Origin: Candidatus Nitrososphaera evergladensis SR1
Lineage (GTDB): Archaea > Thermoproteota > Nitrososphaeria > Nitrososphaerales > Nitrososphaeraceae
Direction: 5' to 3'
Length of the DNA stretch: 64,000 nucleotides
Assembly (NCBI RefSeq): GCF_000730285.1
Contig: NZ_CP007174.1
Coordinates: 2,356,001 to 2,420,000 of the forward strand
Shown: positions 35,868-45,365 of the stretch, piece by piece
How positions within the stretch are numbered: position 1 is the first letter of the stretch
Layout: the number at the start of each line of letters is the position of its first letter
Translations under genes and position numbers: made by a program
Notes under the pieces: model-generated
Database searches by the model: none
What the model saw: the letters and a program-made list of their open reading frames with translations, nothing else
Told to the model about the DNA's origin: nothing

Positions 35868-37442
35868 TCACCTTTTTGTTTCTGTCATTGCCTGCGGGCT
35901 CAGGTCTTCTGCTGCAAGGTTCCTGTCTATGCGCAGGACCGACTTGGCTATCTCGCCGGCGGCCTTTAGCGCCATCGTCTTGACCATGAGCGGGTCTACG
36001 ACCCCGATCTTCCACATGTCCACCGGCTCTCCGGAATTGATGTCGATTCCATAACCGGGCGGAGATGTCTTGGCAGTCATGACCCTTTCAAGGCCGTTAA
36101 AACCCGCGTTGGTAAGTATCTGCCGCATTATGCTTTCAAGCGCGGAGGCCACCACTTCAAGGCCCACCTGCTCAAGCCCCTTGAGCCTTGCGTTTTTTAC
36201 CTTGTCCATTATGTGTAGTTCTGCGGCGCCTCCTCCTGGCACTATGCCCGTGTTAAGGGCTGCTTCGGCTGCGTTTACGCCGTCAATTGCCGCCCGCCAC
36301 CTCTCAAGCGACGTTTCCTTGGTCGTCCCAGAGACAACCATCGTCACCATGTTCTTGCCGGCGCCGCCCTCGATGTATATTATGCTGTTGTCCTCGTCTT
36401 CGTATACCCGCTCGGCCCTGCCCAGGATGTCCTGCCTTTTCAGGTCGTCAGCCACCCTCACGGGCTTGGCGCCGGTGTATCTTGTCAGGTGATCAATTTC
36501 TTCCACAGAGACCCTTGCGGCAAAGACGCCTTTTGCCACGAGCAGGTCCTCGACAGCCTGGTCCACCTCCGGCGACGCGATCAGGACTGCGTTGGTGCCG
36601 GTCTTGAGCATTGCGTCGACCATTTCCCGGGACTTGGCCATCCTGTCGTTTTCCATTAGCAGGATCTCCTGATAGTTCTTGTTCTCCTTTATCCACGATT
36701 CCTTGACGGGCTTTAGGTCCATCTTTGTGATCAGTATCCTTGCGCCCCTTACTTCCTGCGGGATCTCAGGGTCAAGCCTCTTTCGCTCAAGCACTATGCC
36801 ATTGACCACCTGGTCTTCCATGCTGGTCTTGCGAAGCACCATTATAGCCTTGCCAAAGTCGTACTCGCCGTTGTACTTGGCGTTCTCGCCTACTGTACGG
36901 AGGGCGGTGATGACCATCTTGGCAAGCCGGGCGCCGTCCAGTTTTGAAGAGAGCGACGTCGTGACGACGTGCTCCAGTTCCAGGTCGTTGATGGTTATTG
37001 CCTTGGCGTCTTCCTCAAGGAGATGGCAGGCGTGCCTGACGCCGCTTTCAATGCCCTCCACCACCTTGGTCGGGTGGACTCCAAGTTCCTTTATCAGCCT
37101 CTTGCCTTCCTTTATCATCTCTGCAGACATTACCACTGCCGTGGTCGTCCCGTCCCCGACCAGCTGCTCCTGCCTCTCTGCTATCTCTACTATCATCCTT
37201 GCAACAGGGTGGATGGCCTTGAGCGACAGCAAAATTGTGACGCCGTCGTTTGAGACGTGCCTGTTCATCGCCTGGTCTATAAGCAGTTTGTCCAGGCCCT
37301 TTGGGCCCAGGGTAGTCCTCACGCAGTCGGCCACTGCCATGACCGCGCTTGAATTTGACTCCAGAGCGTTGTACTCTACGTGCTCTGCTATTGGACGCCA
37401 GACTCCATAATTAGGTGCAGACATATTGGCTGCCGTTTGCAT
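35868..37442 (-). CDS. Group II chaperonin (thermosome) subunit within the urease operon
   Basis: Read from the ATG at 37442 (TATA-like atacctttat just upstream) this is a 524-residue thermosome subunit; ATGs at 37424 or further upstream are alternatives. ATP-site motifs are TLGPKGLDKLL, NDGVTILL and VGDGTTTAVV, with VPGGGAAELH near the C-terminus. The end is EDLSPQAMTETKR, without the usual GGM repeats. It lies between ureC and the accessory genes. It is divergent from the second thermosome in this window (55456-57165). A dedicated role in folding urease is an inference from position. Confidence 0.9.
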   Translation of the reverse strand: MQTAANMSAPNYGVWRPIAEHVEYNALESNSSAVMAVADCVRTTLGPKGLDKLLIDQAMNRHVSNDGVTILLSLKAIHPVARMIVEIAERQEQLVGDGTTTAVVMSAEMIKEGKRLIKELGVHPTKVVEGIESGVRHACHLLEEDAKAITINDLELEHVVTTSLSSKLDGARLAKMVITALRTVGENAKYNGEYDFGKAIMVLRKTSMEDQVVNGIVLERKRLDPEIPQEVRGARILITKMDLKPVKESWIKENKNYQEILLMENDRMAKSREMVDAMLKTGTNAVLIASPEVDQAVEDLLVAKGVFAARVSVEEIDHLTRYTGAKPVRVADDLKRQDILGRAERVYEDEDNSIIYIEGGAGKNMVTMVVSGTTKETSLERWRAAIDGVNAAEAALNTGIVPGGGAAELHIMDKVKNARLKGLEQVGLEVVASALESIMRQILTNAGFNGLERVMTAKTSPPGYGIDINSGEPVDMWKIGVVDPLMVKTMALKAAGEIAKSVLRIDRNLAAEDLSPQAMTETKR

Positions 37443-37580
37443 TTCGGTCGAGATAAAGGTATATTGCGTTTGTATGCAAAAATTGAGCATTTCGACCAAA
37501 GGATTGAAAAGAAATAGAGAGAGAGAAAGGCAGAGTAGGGGCTGTTATGCCCACCACGCTACTAATTTTCTTTCCTTCTC

Positions 37581-39308
37581 TTAAGCCATAAAGTACCTCT
37601 GCGCCAGCGACAGCTCGTCGGCAGGTCCCACCGTTGCGATCTTGCCGTCCAGCTTGACCTCGTACGTCTCCGGGTCTATGGTTATCTTGGGCGTCTCGTC
37701 GTTCCACATCATGTTCTTCTTGCTGATGTTCCTGCAGTTCTTGACCGGCAGGCATACCTTTTCCAGGCCCAGCTTTTGCGGTACGCCCAGCTCCATTGCC
37801 CTCTTTGACGTAAAGGTGTAGCTCGTCTTGTGGACTGCCTTGCCAAAGGCGCCAAACATCGGCCGGTAGTACACAGGCTCGGGGGTCGGAAGCGACGCAT
37901 TGGGATCGCCCATTATCGACCATGCGATAAAGCCGCCTTTCAGGACCATCTTGGGCTTGGCAGGGAAGAATGCCATTGGATACATCACAATGTCCGCGTA
38001 CTTGCCCACTTCAAGCGATCCAAGGTAGTCAGAGACTCCGTGCGTTATGGCCGGGTTTATGGTGGTCTTGGCGATGTACCTCTTTGCCCTAAAGTTGTCG
38101 TTGTCGCCGGTCTCCTGCGGTAGTCTTCCTTTCATCTTTTTCATCTTGTCTGCAGTCTGCCACGCGCGGATGACGACCTCCCCTATCCTCCCCATCGCCT
38201 GGCTGTCTGACGAATACATGGAAAGCACGCCTTCATCGTGCAGGACGTCTTCTGCGGCGATGGTTTCTGCCCTGATCCTAGAGTCGGCAAACGCGACGTC
38301 TTCGGCGACTGCAGGGTTCAGGTGGTGACAGAACATCAGCATGTCCAGGTGCTCGTCCACGGTGTTCTTGGTGTACGGCCTTGTGGGGTTTGTCGACGAC
38401 GGCAGCGCAAACATTTCTCCGGCTATTTTCATGATGTCCGGCGCATGGCCTCCGCCGGCTCCCTCCGTGTGGTACGTGTGGACCACCCTGCCGTCAATGG
38501 CGTTGATGGTGTCTTCGACGTACGCGCACTCGTTTATAGAGTCGGTGTGGATTGCCACCTGCGTGTCGGTAAGGTCTGCCGCCCTGAGCGAGGCATCCAG
38601 AACTGCCGCAGTGGTGCCCCAGTCCTCGTGATCCTTTAGGCCGCAGGCGCCTGCATCGATCTGCTCAAGCTGGGTCGCAAGCGTCGGGTGCGAATCGTTT
38701 CCCTTGCCCAGAAAGCCCCAGTTCATAGGGGTGTCCTCGACTGCCTCCATCATCCTGCTTATGTTGTACACGCCGGGCGTGCACGTTGTCGCGTTTGTGC
38801 CGTCTGCCGGGCCCGTGCCTCCGCCTATCATGTTGCAGATGCCGCCGCTTATGCCGTCTATGTACTGCTGTGGCGAGATCATGTGTATGTGCGTGTCAAA
38901 GTGGCCGGCTGTGCATATTGTGTGCTCGCCTGCGGTGGCTTCCGTGCAGGCTGACACCACCATGTTCGGGTTTACCCCGTCCATCGTGAGCGGGTTGCCG
39001 GCTTTTCCAACGCCGGCTATCTTGCCGTCTTTGATGCCGATGTCGGCCTTTACTATTCCAAGCACTGGATCTAAAATGACTGCGTTTGTTATGACAAAGT
39101 CCAGGGCGCCATTCTTATTTGTAACGCCGGACGTCTGGGCAAGGCCGTCTCTAAGGGTCTTGCCTCCGCCAAAGACACACTCGTCTCCAGGCGTTATCAG
39201 GTCTTTTTCTATCTGTATCACAAGATCCGTGTCTCCGATCCTCACCTTGTCGCCGGTGGTCGGTCCGAACAGGTCGGTGTATTGTTTGCGGGTTAGTTTC
39301 AGGACCAT
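37581..39308 (-). CDS. ureC: Urease subunit alpha, locus 1
   Basis: This 575-residue catalytic subunit hydrolyses urea to ammonia and carbamate. All nickel ligands are visible: His140 and His142 (DTHIHM), carbamylated Lys225 ([11 protein letters not shown]), His254 (VAIHTD), His280 ([11 protein letters not shown]) and Asp368 (SSDSQAMGR), plus the mobile-flap His of FCHHLNP. The N-terminus [16 protein letters not shown] is normal. Upstream ureB ends 20 bases away. It is full-length and should be active once nickel is loaded by UreDEFG. Confidence 0.97.
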   Translation of the reverse strand: MVLKLTRKQYTDLFGPTTGDKVRIGDTDLVIQIEKDLITPGDECVFGGGKTLRDGLAQTSGVTNKNGALDFVITNAVILDPVLGIVKADIGIKDGKIAGVGKAGNPLTMDGVNPNMVVSACTEATAGEHTICTAGHFDTHIHMISPQQYIDGISGGICNMIGGGTGPADGTNATTCTPGVYNISRMMEAVEDTPMNWGFLGKGNDSHPTLATQLEQIDAGACGLKDHEDWGTTAAVLDASLRAADLTDTQVAIHTDSINECAYVEDTINAIDGRVVHTYHTEGAGGGHAPDIMKIAGEMFALPSSTNPTRPYTKNTVDEHLDMLMFCHHLNPAVAEDVAFADSRIRAETIAAEDVLHDEGVLSMYSSDSQAMGRIGEVVIRAWQTADKMKKMKGRLPQETGDNDNFRAKRYIAKTTINPAITHGVSDYLGSLEVGKYADIVMYPMAFFPAKPKMVLKGGFIAWSIMGDPNASLPTPEPVYYRPMFGAFGKAVHKTSYTFTSKRAMELGVPQKLGLEKVCLPVKNCRNISKKNMMWNDETPKITIDPETYEVKLDGKIATVGPADELSLAQRYFMA

Positions 39309-39328
39309 GTTGTCATATTCCTCCTATA

Positions 39329-39790
39329 TTATGCTCCGTTAAAGCCCTGCTTCTGGGCTTTTTCGACTGCTGCGCGCATGACCATGCTGGAGTTCAGGCT
39401 TCCCATAGTCAGGCCGTTGAATCCATAGCATACTCGCGCTCCTCCTATCTCGCACAGCTCTACATCTTTGCTGTCTCCCGGCTCAAACCTTATCGAAGTG
39501 CCAGCAGGTATGTTGAGCCTGTAGCCAAACGCCTTTTCCCTTGGGAAGTCAAGTGCCCTGTTTACTTCAAAGAAATGCGTGTGCGAACCTATCTGGCATG
39601 GCCTGTCCCCCTTGTTCTTTACGGTGATTTTTACCGTCTTTCTGTTTGTGTTGCACATCACCGGGTCGGGAGCCAGAATGTATTCACCGGGCATCATTGG
39701 GCTTGATGTAACCTCCTCTTTTTTGGAGACCCGCTGCTGTTGACTTGCTGCCTTTCTTTTTTTTGTTGTTTTACCATTTTTCTTCACCAT
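39329..39790 (-). CDS. ureB: Urease subunit beta, locus 1
   Basis: This 153-residue protein has the beta-subunit core [32 protein letters not shown] and GDSKDVELCEIGG. It carries about 30 extra N-terminal residues rich in Lys, Gln and Ser (KKNGKTTKKRKAASQQQ) that the second UreB lacks. A start inside the frame at MMPGEY would give normal length, so the extension needs protein evidence. It lies between ureA and ureC. Confidence 0.95.
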   Translation of the reverse strand: MVKKNGKTTKKRKAASQQQRVSKKEEVTSSPMMPGEYILAPDPVMCNTNRKTVKITVKNKGDRPCQIGSHTHFFEVNRALDFPREKAFGYRLNIPAGTSIRFEPGDSKDVELCEIGGARVCYGFNGLTMGSLNSSMVMRAAVEKAQKQGFNGA

Positions 39791-39809
39791 TTACCTACAC
39801 TCATCATAA

Positions 39810-40112
39810 TTATTGGACTGGATCATGCACGGTGACCAGCTTTGTGCCGTCCGGAAAAGTTGCCTCCACTTGGACTGTGTGAATCATGTCCGGTACGCCG
39901 GCCATCACGTCGTTTTTCTTCAGTATGGTTCTGGCAGACTGCATCAGCTGTGCGACGGTTTTTCCTTCTCTTGCGCCCTCCACGACATAGTTGGCTATAT
40001 AAGCAACTGTCTCTGGATAATTCAGTTTTATACCTCGCTTTTTCCTTCCTTCAGCGATCTGGGCAGCCGTCCAGATCCACATCTTTTCCATCTCTCTTGG
40101 TGCAAGCATCAT
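39810..40112 (-). CDS. ureA: Urease subunit gamma, locus 1
   Basis: This 100-residue gamma subunit carries [57 protein letters not shown] (listed in parts), the family pattern. Transcription probably begins at a TATA-like gttatttatt on the minus strand (40176-40185), leaving a leader of some 40 bases. It heads the operon ureA-B-C-thermosome-hypothetical-E-F-G-D. Confidence 0.96.
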   Translation of the reverse strand: MMLAPREMEKMWIWTAAQIAEGRKKRGIKLNYPETVAYIANYVVEGAREGKTVAQLMQSARTILKKNDVMAGVPDMIHTVQVEATFPDGTKLVTVHDPVQ

Positions 40113-40244
40113 TTTTGCATGACCTCAGAGTTCGGTAGAGTAGTGAACTATTTTAGATTTAGAAGCAAGCAGCCCAATAAATAACGCACACCTACACCTG
40201 CCACCCACACAAATGCGCACATGCACAGGATAACCGGCGATTTA

Positions 40245-40257
40245 GCCGACGTCGACT
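40245..40257. promoter_or_regulatory. 13-base element gccgacgtcgact upstream of ureA
   Basis: The core CGACGTCG is an 8-base palindrome about 135 bases before the ureA ATG. The same 13 bases occur in the opposite orientation at 42201-42213, upstream of the UT urea channel. Both lie 65-71 bases from a shared TAACGCACA that adjoins an AT-rich box. Confidence 0.4.
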
Positions 40258-40284
40258 GAATTTTTTTATCGGTTTGCCGTTATG

Positions 40285-40878
40285 TTACTTTTCTACTATC
40301 TTTATTGGAAGGGCGACTCCAAGCCAGAAAGAGACAGACTCGTACAGCCCGTTCTTGTTCACGGGCAGCGTAAAATCATGGATCTTGCCGTCGTCTGTCA
40401 TGATGGTCAAAAAGTTTGACACTATGGCCCGGCCCATCATGTTGGTCACCATCGTTTCCCACCCCTTGCGGAGCGCAAGCTCGCGTATGTCAGAATACCA
40501 GACAAAGTAGTCCAAGTTCTCGTTTTGGAGAAGGTCTTCGGGGGTAAAGTTTGCCTGTTTTCGGATCTTTGAGGCATCGCCTGTATTCTTTTTCATGGTC
40601 AGCAAGTACGGGTACGGCGCAAGACCGGCCACGTACCCAAAGTCGGCAAATTTTGCAAGGAAGCTCTTCCTTGACACGATGACCCGCTCGGTGGTAAAGT
40701 CAAGCGTCAGGTTGTTTGACCAGCCGCCTTTGCTCTCGGAACTCAGCCTCAGTATGACTTCTTCCATGCGGTTTTCCTTGCACCATGCCATGTAGGTCCT
40801 CACCTTTTCCGAGTCGGACATGCCGGGCAATTTTCCCTTGTACCGTTTTTTGAATGCCTCAAAAATTTGCGGGTTCAT
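40285..40878 (-). CDS. Hypothetical protein between urease and urea channel
   Basis: This 197-residue protein is soluble and rich in aromatic and basic residues (FEAFKKRYKGKLPGMS, YLLTMKKNTGDASK, FVWYSDIRELALRKGW, TIMTDDGKIHDFTLPVN). It has no signal peptide or membrane helix and no motif I know. It follows the UT gene on the same strand after 84 bases, and its position between transporter and urease operon suggests a linked role. It may be a lineage-specific gene. Confidence 0.75.
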   Translation of the reverse strand: MNPQIFEAFKKRYKGKLPGMSDSEKVRTYMAWCKENRMEEVILRLSSESKGGWSNNLTLDFTTERVIVSRKSFLAKFADFGYVAGLAPYPYLLTMKKNTGDASKIRKQANFTPEDLLQNENLDYFVWYSDIRELALRKGWETMVTNMMGRAIVSNFLTIMTDDGKIHDFTLPVNKNGLYESVSFWLGVALPIKIVEK

Positions 40879-40962
40879 TTCTCACTTGCCACGCACACAT
40901 ATGTAGAGAGACATCGCGTCGACGAAAAAAATTCGGGCGCCGGGACGACAACTCTCCCTTCC

Positions 40963-42078
40963 TCATGGCCTTGACCACCCTATCCCGGCGGGAATGTGCA
41001 TGAACCCCGAAGTCGCAAGAAGGAAGACCCATGCCGTAAAGACGAACGGGCCTGTAAGCGCAGGCAGGCCCCACTGGCCAAAGAACCTCTGCAGTCCGGG
41101 CATCAGAAACGAACAGCCTATTGTTGCAAACACGGCCATCATGAAAGACTGGGGCGTCAGCGGGACAAAGCTCGTCAGCGCTATCATTACCAGCACCTGA
41201 TTGAATCCGTGCAGCCCCATTCTTACCTCTGCGGTAGGCAGTTTTGTCAGTATGGCCATCGCCGCGCCGATGCCCGAACCAAGAAGGGCCATCAGCCCTG
41301 CCAGGTACAGCGGCGAAAACGGGTCCCACTGCGACGTGTAGGCGTTGGTGAACCACGGCCTATCCTGCACGCCGCTGATAAGGGGGGCAAGCTCGAAAGC
41401 AAGCGTCAAGCCGACTACCCAGAATACACCGGTCTTCCAGTTTTCAACAAACGTGACCTGCGATACGCCCTTGAGGGTCGCTATCATAAACTCCTTTGCA
41501 GTCCACCTGAAATTTTCGCCCGTGTTGTTGGGGTTGCTGCTATCCCTTATCAGCTCCTCCTTGGGCTGCGGAGCAGGAGCAGGCCATATGTCGTGGCCAA
41601 ACCTCTTTGTAGCGTACATCATGGCCCACGTGGTAAATATGAACGACGACGTAAAGCCGGGTATTGCCCAGGAACTGGCGGTGCCGTTCAGTGCGAACAT
41701 GTCTCCCATCAGGTGCGCAAAAGCCATCCACGTAAACGCGGTGATGGCAGCGCCAAAGACGGAGATGAAGAAGGTGGCCCTGTTGGCCTTGACAAACGGC
41801 CCCGACCAGAACGCCATGCCGGTGAGTATAGAGTTGTAGCCGAACAGGCCAAACGTCACAAGGTCGTATGACGCGCCTGCCAATATTGCGACGCCCGCGC
41901 CAATAAGGCCGGACAGCACCATCATCCCGCCTGCCTTGCGCGATGCCAGGAACACGCCTCCAAGAATCAGTATGCCGGTTATTGGAGAGCTGAAAAGCGG
42001 CACTTCCGAGATCCCGTTAAAGAGGGTGAAGAAGAAATCCAGTCCGGGATTCCCAGTAGAGAACGTTGGGATAGCCAT
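40963..42078 (-). CDS. UT-family urea channel
   Basis: This 371-residue membrane protein has about ten helices in two repeats. Each repeat has the urea-transporter motif around LxGxN: GLFGYNSILTGMAF (about 76-89) and MGLHGFNQVLVMIAL (about 287-301). The N-terminus contains FFFTLFNGISEVPLFSSPITG. UT proteins let urea diffuse down its gradient. A TATA-like aataaatt lies about 50 bases before the ATG. Placement upstream of urease locus 1 supports urea as substrate. Confidence 0.92.
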   Translation of the reverse strand: MAIPTFSTGNPGLDFFFTLFNGISEVPLFSSPITGILILGGVFLASRKAGGMMVLSGLIGAGVAILAGASYDLVTFGLFGYNSILTGMAFWSGPFVKANRATFFISVFGAAITAFTWMAFAHLMGDMFALNGTASSWAIPGFTSSFIFTTWAMMYATKRFGHDIWPAPAPQPKEELIRDSSNPNNTGENFRWTAKEFMIATLKGVSQVTFVENWKTGVFWVVGLTLAFELAPLISGVQDRPWFTNAYTSQWDPFSPLYLAGLMALLGSGIGAAMAILTKLPTAEVRMGLHGFNQVLVMIALTSFVPLTPQSFMMAVFATIGCSFLMPGLQRFFGQWGLPALTGPFVFTAWVFLLATSGFMHIPAGIGWSRP

Positions 42079-42200
42079 TGATTTCCAGTGCGAAGAGTGC
42101 GGTTTAACAATTTGTCAGCAAGATGAATTTATTAACGCACATGGTAGCCGAAGCGAAAATGCGTGTGCATGTACAGTTACAATCGGGATAACGAAAAATT

Positions 42201-42213
42201 AGTCGACGTCGGC
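42201..42213. promoter_or_regulatory. 13-base element upstream of the UT gene (inverted copy)
   Basis: agtcgacgtcggc is the reverse complement of the element before ureA. It lies about 123-135 bases before the UT ATG and 71 bases from TAACGCACA (42133-42141), an arrangement close to that of the urease promoter. Confidence 0.4.
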
Positions 42214-42335
42214 AAGTTTCTTCTTTCTGAATAAGGAGAGAGAGAGAGATACCATCCCAAGGTCGATATCAAAGAGAGACACATCCCTCTGGTCTGACCG
42301 CGTAAGGCCTTGTGTCAGTTGTCACGCCATCTATC

Positions 42336-44669
42336 TCATTTCATCAACACCACGGGCGTTGACGAGGCCTTTAGCACCTTCCGAGTCACGCTTCCCATCT
42401 CGGTTGCGCTGTTTATTCCGTTAATCCCCATCACTATCATGCTTGCCCCGATTTTTTCCGCAACTTCAATTATCTTGGAGGCAGGGTCCCCCATCTTTAC
42501 AATCCTCACGTATTCCCCCGCCCTGCGCGGGACTATCACGCTGTTGAGCAGGATCCTTCCCTCCTTTTCCATCTTGGAGGTCAGCTCCTCATCGACAGAT
42601 TCGTCACCGCCTTCTTCCTCTTCTGACCACTCGATCACGTAGAGCAGGTATATCTTGGCCTCGTTTATGCCATAGATGTTCGTTGCATAGTTGAGGGCGC
42701 GCAGCGACTGCCCAGACCCGTCTATCGGCACGAGGATTCTTTTGGAATAGTATGTTTCATCGGCAGCGGCGTTTGCTGACTTGTGAGACCTTTCCGCAAC
42801 GATGTCCTGAGTGGCGATTGCGTTTGTCTTTTGCCCCATGATGCGAAGGGCCTTGGTGATCCCGACTCTGGCCTCGATCAGGGGCAGAAATATGATAACC
42901 GCCGCTGCAGTCGCCGCCCACGCGACTGCAATTCCAACCCAGACAGCATAGGTTGTCTCAGAAAAGACATAGCCGGAAAGGTAAAGCGGCATCGGCCAGG
43001 CCACGACCAGAACTATTGTGAGGGCGATGGCAACCTTGTAGCCGAACTTTAGGGACTTTTTCAGATATTCCTCGTTTTCGCCTTCAAACAATCCCTTGAT
43101 CTTGCCGTCGACAACCAGTATCTTTTGCTTCATGAGGCTCAGGTCAAAGTTGCCGGGCCGAACAGTACTGCCTATGAGGGCGACGGCCGCTCCAATGGAT
43201 ATGGACGAGAGGTTGCCTGCAAGAAGAGGTATGTTGTGTCCTGTGGACTGGACCGATATTTCGCCATAGAGCACGTACGCTGTTCCTATCCAGACGCTGA
43301 CGCCGCATACAAGGCCGGCAAGAGCGCCGGCCGTGGCGGCGACTCGGTTTGTCTTTTTCCACAGGACAAGCGTGACTGGGATCACGGCAGAGCCAATCAG
43401 GACCCCCATTGCAAGGTAGACGTACTGGAGGCTCACTCCGATCTGGAGGAGCGCCAGCGCCAGCACTCCCATGCCTATGCCAAAGGCCACTATCGAGTAG
43501 CGCGAGATGCGCATCAGCTCCCTCCCGCTTGCCGACGGCTTTAGGTAGGTCCGGTAAACGTCGTAGGTGACAAGCGACGAGGCCGCGACAAGTTCTGCCG
43601 AGCCGGCCGAAGTGACGGCTGTGAACAGTATCGTGAGTATGAGTATCGCTCCCAGTTCGCCAAGGACGTGCGAGGCGGCCGTTGGAGCCACCAGCCCCAT
43701 GCTTATCTCTTCTGGCGAAAGCTGCACGTTGACTGCGACCGCCGCAAGTCCAAGGGTCGTGGCAAGCGTGAACGGTATTGCAAACCATGCAAGGCCGCCC
43801 ACAAGAAAACCCCTGAACGCAGAGCGGGGTCCTGCCGCTATGGCCCGCTGCCAGTACGCCTGGTCCACAAAAACGGTCCCGAAATTTCCCGTTATGTTTA
43901 TCACGCCAAATATCAGGGCTCCAGTCGACGCCAGCGTCAGGTACGAGCCGGTCGCGTTTCCGTCCACGGGCCGAAGAGCCGCCGCGGCGCTCAGCTTTTC
44001 AAACATGCCAGAAATCCCGCCTATCTGTGGATTGAGAAAGTACACGGCCGTGACAAAGACCAGAACCACGATAAAGAGAAAGACGGTGTTCATGTACTCT
44101 GCAAGAAAGGTTGCCTTGAGCCCGCCGGAGAACGTGTAGATTATCACGCCAACCGGGATGAGAAAGGCGGCAAGTGAGATGTTTATTCCGGTCAGCGAGC
44201 TTAATGCCGCGGCGCCTCCCAGGACAAGCATCGCGGTGACGACCGTGTTGGTCAATAGCGCAAAGAAGAGGAACACCTTGTGTGAGCCCTTGCCAAACCG
44301 GGCGTAGATTATCTCTGGAAAAGTGTGCGACGACGGAGCGTTGCGCTTGAGCGCCGTGGCAAGGATTGCAAACAGGACTACCTGTATGCTGGCCCCCGCC
44401 GCGTACCAGAACGGCCCGCTGATTCCAAACTGGTAGGCCACCGTAGATGACTGGAGGAGGGTTGCCGCCCACGTCCATGCCGACACCACCGACGACGCTA
44501 TCAGCCCGACCTTGACGGACCTTCCCGCCGTCGAGAACCACTCAAAAGTTTTCTTTGTGCCCAGCCACTTGGTTTCCACCCTCACCAGCAGGATAACTGC
44601 AAGCGCCATGACCAGTCCCACCCCAAGAAGGATAAAGTACCCCAGGCCTTCAGAGAGGACCACGGCCAT
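42336..44669 (-). CDS. DUR3-like Na+/urea symporter fused to a universal-stress domain
   Basis: This 777-residue protein has two parts. Residues about 1-600 form an SSS-family transporter of about 14-15 helices with SVVSAWTWAATLLQSSTVAYQFG at the start, the region that characterises DUR3-like urea symporters, and LVTYDVYRTYLKPSA. Residues about 635-777 form a UspA domain (ILVPIDGSGQSLRAL, MGDPASKIIEVAEK, IVMGINGINSATEMGSVTRKVL). The G-2x-G-9x-G(S/T) ATP-binding pattern is only partly kept. The fusion suggests cytosolic nucleotide sensing by the transporter. Active urea uptake is inferred from family and location. Confidence 0.88.
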   Translation of the reverse strand: MAVVLSEGLGYFILLGVGLVMALAVILLVRVETKWLGTKKTFEWFSTAGRSVKVGLIASSVVSAWTWAATLLQSSTVAYQFGISGPFWYAAGASIQVVLFAILATALKRNAPSSHTFPEIIYARFGKGSHKVFLFFALLTNTVVTAMLVLGGAAALSSLTGINISLAAFLIPVGVIIYTFSGGLKATFLAEYMNTVFLFIVVLVFVTAVYFLNPQIGGISGMFEKLSAAAALRPVDGNATGSYLTLASTGALIFGVINITGNFGTVFVDQAYWQRAIAAGPRSAFRGFLVGGLAWFAIPFTLATTLGLAAVAVNVQLSPEEISMGLVAPTAASHVLGELGAILILTILFTAVTSAGSAELVAASSLVTYDVYRTYLKPSASGRELMRISRYSIVAFGIGMGVLALALLQIGVSLQYVYLAMGVLIGSAVIPVTLVLWKKTNRVAATAGALAGLVCGVSVWIGTAYVLYGEISVQSTGHNIPLLAGNLSSISIGAAVALIGSTVRPGNFDLSLMKQKILVVDGKIKGLFEGENEEYLKKSLKFGYKVAIALTIVLVVAWPMPLYLSGYVFSETTYAVWVGIAVAWAATAAAVIIFLPLIEARVGITKALRIMGQKTNAIATQDIVAERSHKSANAAADETYYSKRILVPIDGSGQSLRALNYATNIYGINEAKIYLLYVIEWSEEEEGGDESVDEELTSKMEKEGRILLNSVIVPRRAGEYVRIVKMGDPASKIIEVAEKIGASMIVMGINGINSATEMGSVTRKVLKASSTPVVLMK

Positions 44670-44812
44670 ATGCCCGTAAGAATGTCAACAAAAATTTAAA
44701 GGTGTATAAAGCAAGGTCCCTTGCCCGCCATACTTTGTAATAAACGTACAACTGGGCAGTACCTTTCAAAATTACTTGAAAAACATCTATATACAAACTA
44801 TGTTAACCCCAC

Positions 44813-45355
44813 ATGATGCCGGACGACACTGACGAACTTATCCTCTCGGCGCTGAGCAGAAATGCAAAGCAAGACCCCCTGGAGATCTGGGACTTTTTGA
44901 AAGGGCACGGCCACGACGTCCCGATCGAGGAAATCGAGTCAAGGATAACCAAGCTTGAAGATGAAGGCGTCATAACCGGCTACACGATATCGGTAGACAC
45001 CAGGAAGCTCAGGCGCAGGGTCATCAGGGTCGTGCTTGCAACATTCAAGACTTCGCAGCACCTTCCAAAAAGACTCGAAGGGCTGAAAAAGTACGTGGCC
45101 GACGCGCCCTTTGTGCTGTTCTCCGGGCGCACGAGGGGAGGATACGACTGGATATGCGTCCAGGCTTTTCCGTCAGAGGAGATGGCCGACGAAGAAAGCG
45201 ACATTTACAGGAACCTTTTTGGCGACATCATACAGTCCTACCAGGTGTACGATTTTATGCCCGTGAAAGACCCGTCCTTCCACTCGCTTGCGTACACAAG
45301 CAAGGAATACAAAAAGTTCCTTGACGAATGGATACCGCCGTTTCTGCCCAGATAA
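44813..45355 (+). CDS. Lrp/AsnC-family transcriptional regulator
   Basis: This 180-residue protein has an N-terminal winged helix (DDTDELILSALSRNAKQD, then EEIESRITKLEDEGVITGYTISV) and a C-terminal RAM-type domain (VIRVVLATFKT, FVLFSGRTRGGYDWICVQAF). A TATA box ctatatac (44787-44794) places transcription start at or near the ATG, a leaderless gene. It is divergent from the DUR3-USP symporter across a 143-base spacer and could control it and the urease operon; that link is an inference. Confidence 0.87.
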   Translation: MMPDDTDELILSALSRNAKQDPLEIWDFLKGHGHDVPIEEIESRITKLEDEGVITGYTISVDTRKLRRRVIRVVLATFKTSQHLPKRLEGLKKYVADAPFVLFSGRTRGGYDWICVQAFPSEEMADEESDIYRNLFGDIIQSYQVYDFMPVKDPSFHSLAYTSKEYKKFLDEWIPPFLPR

Positions 45356-45365
45356 TCCTCTCTAG

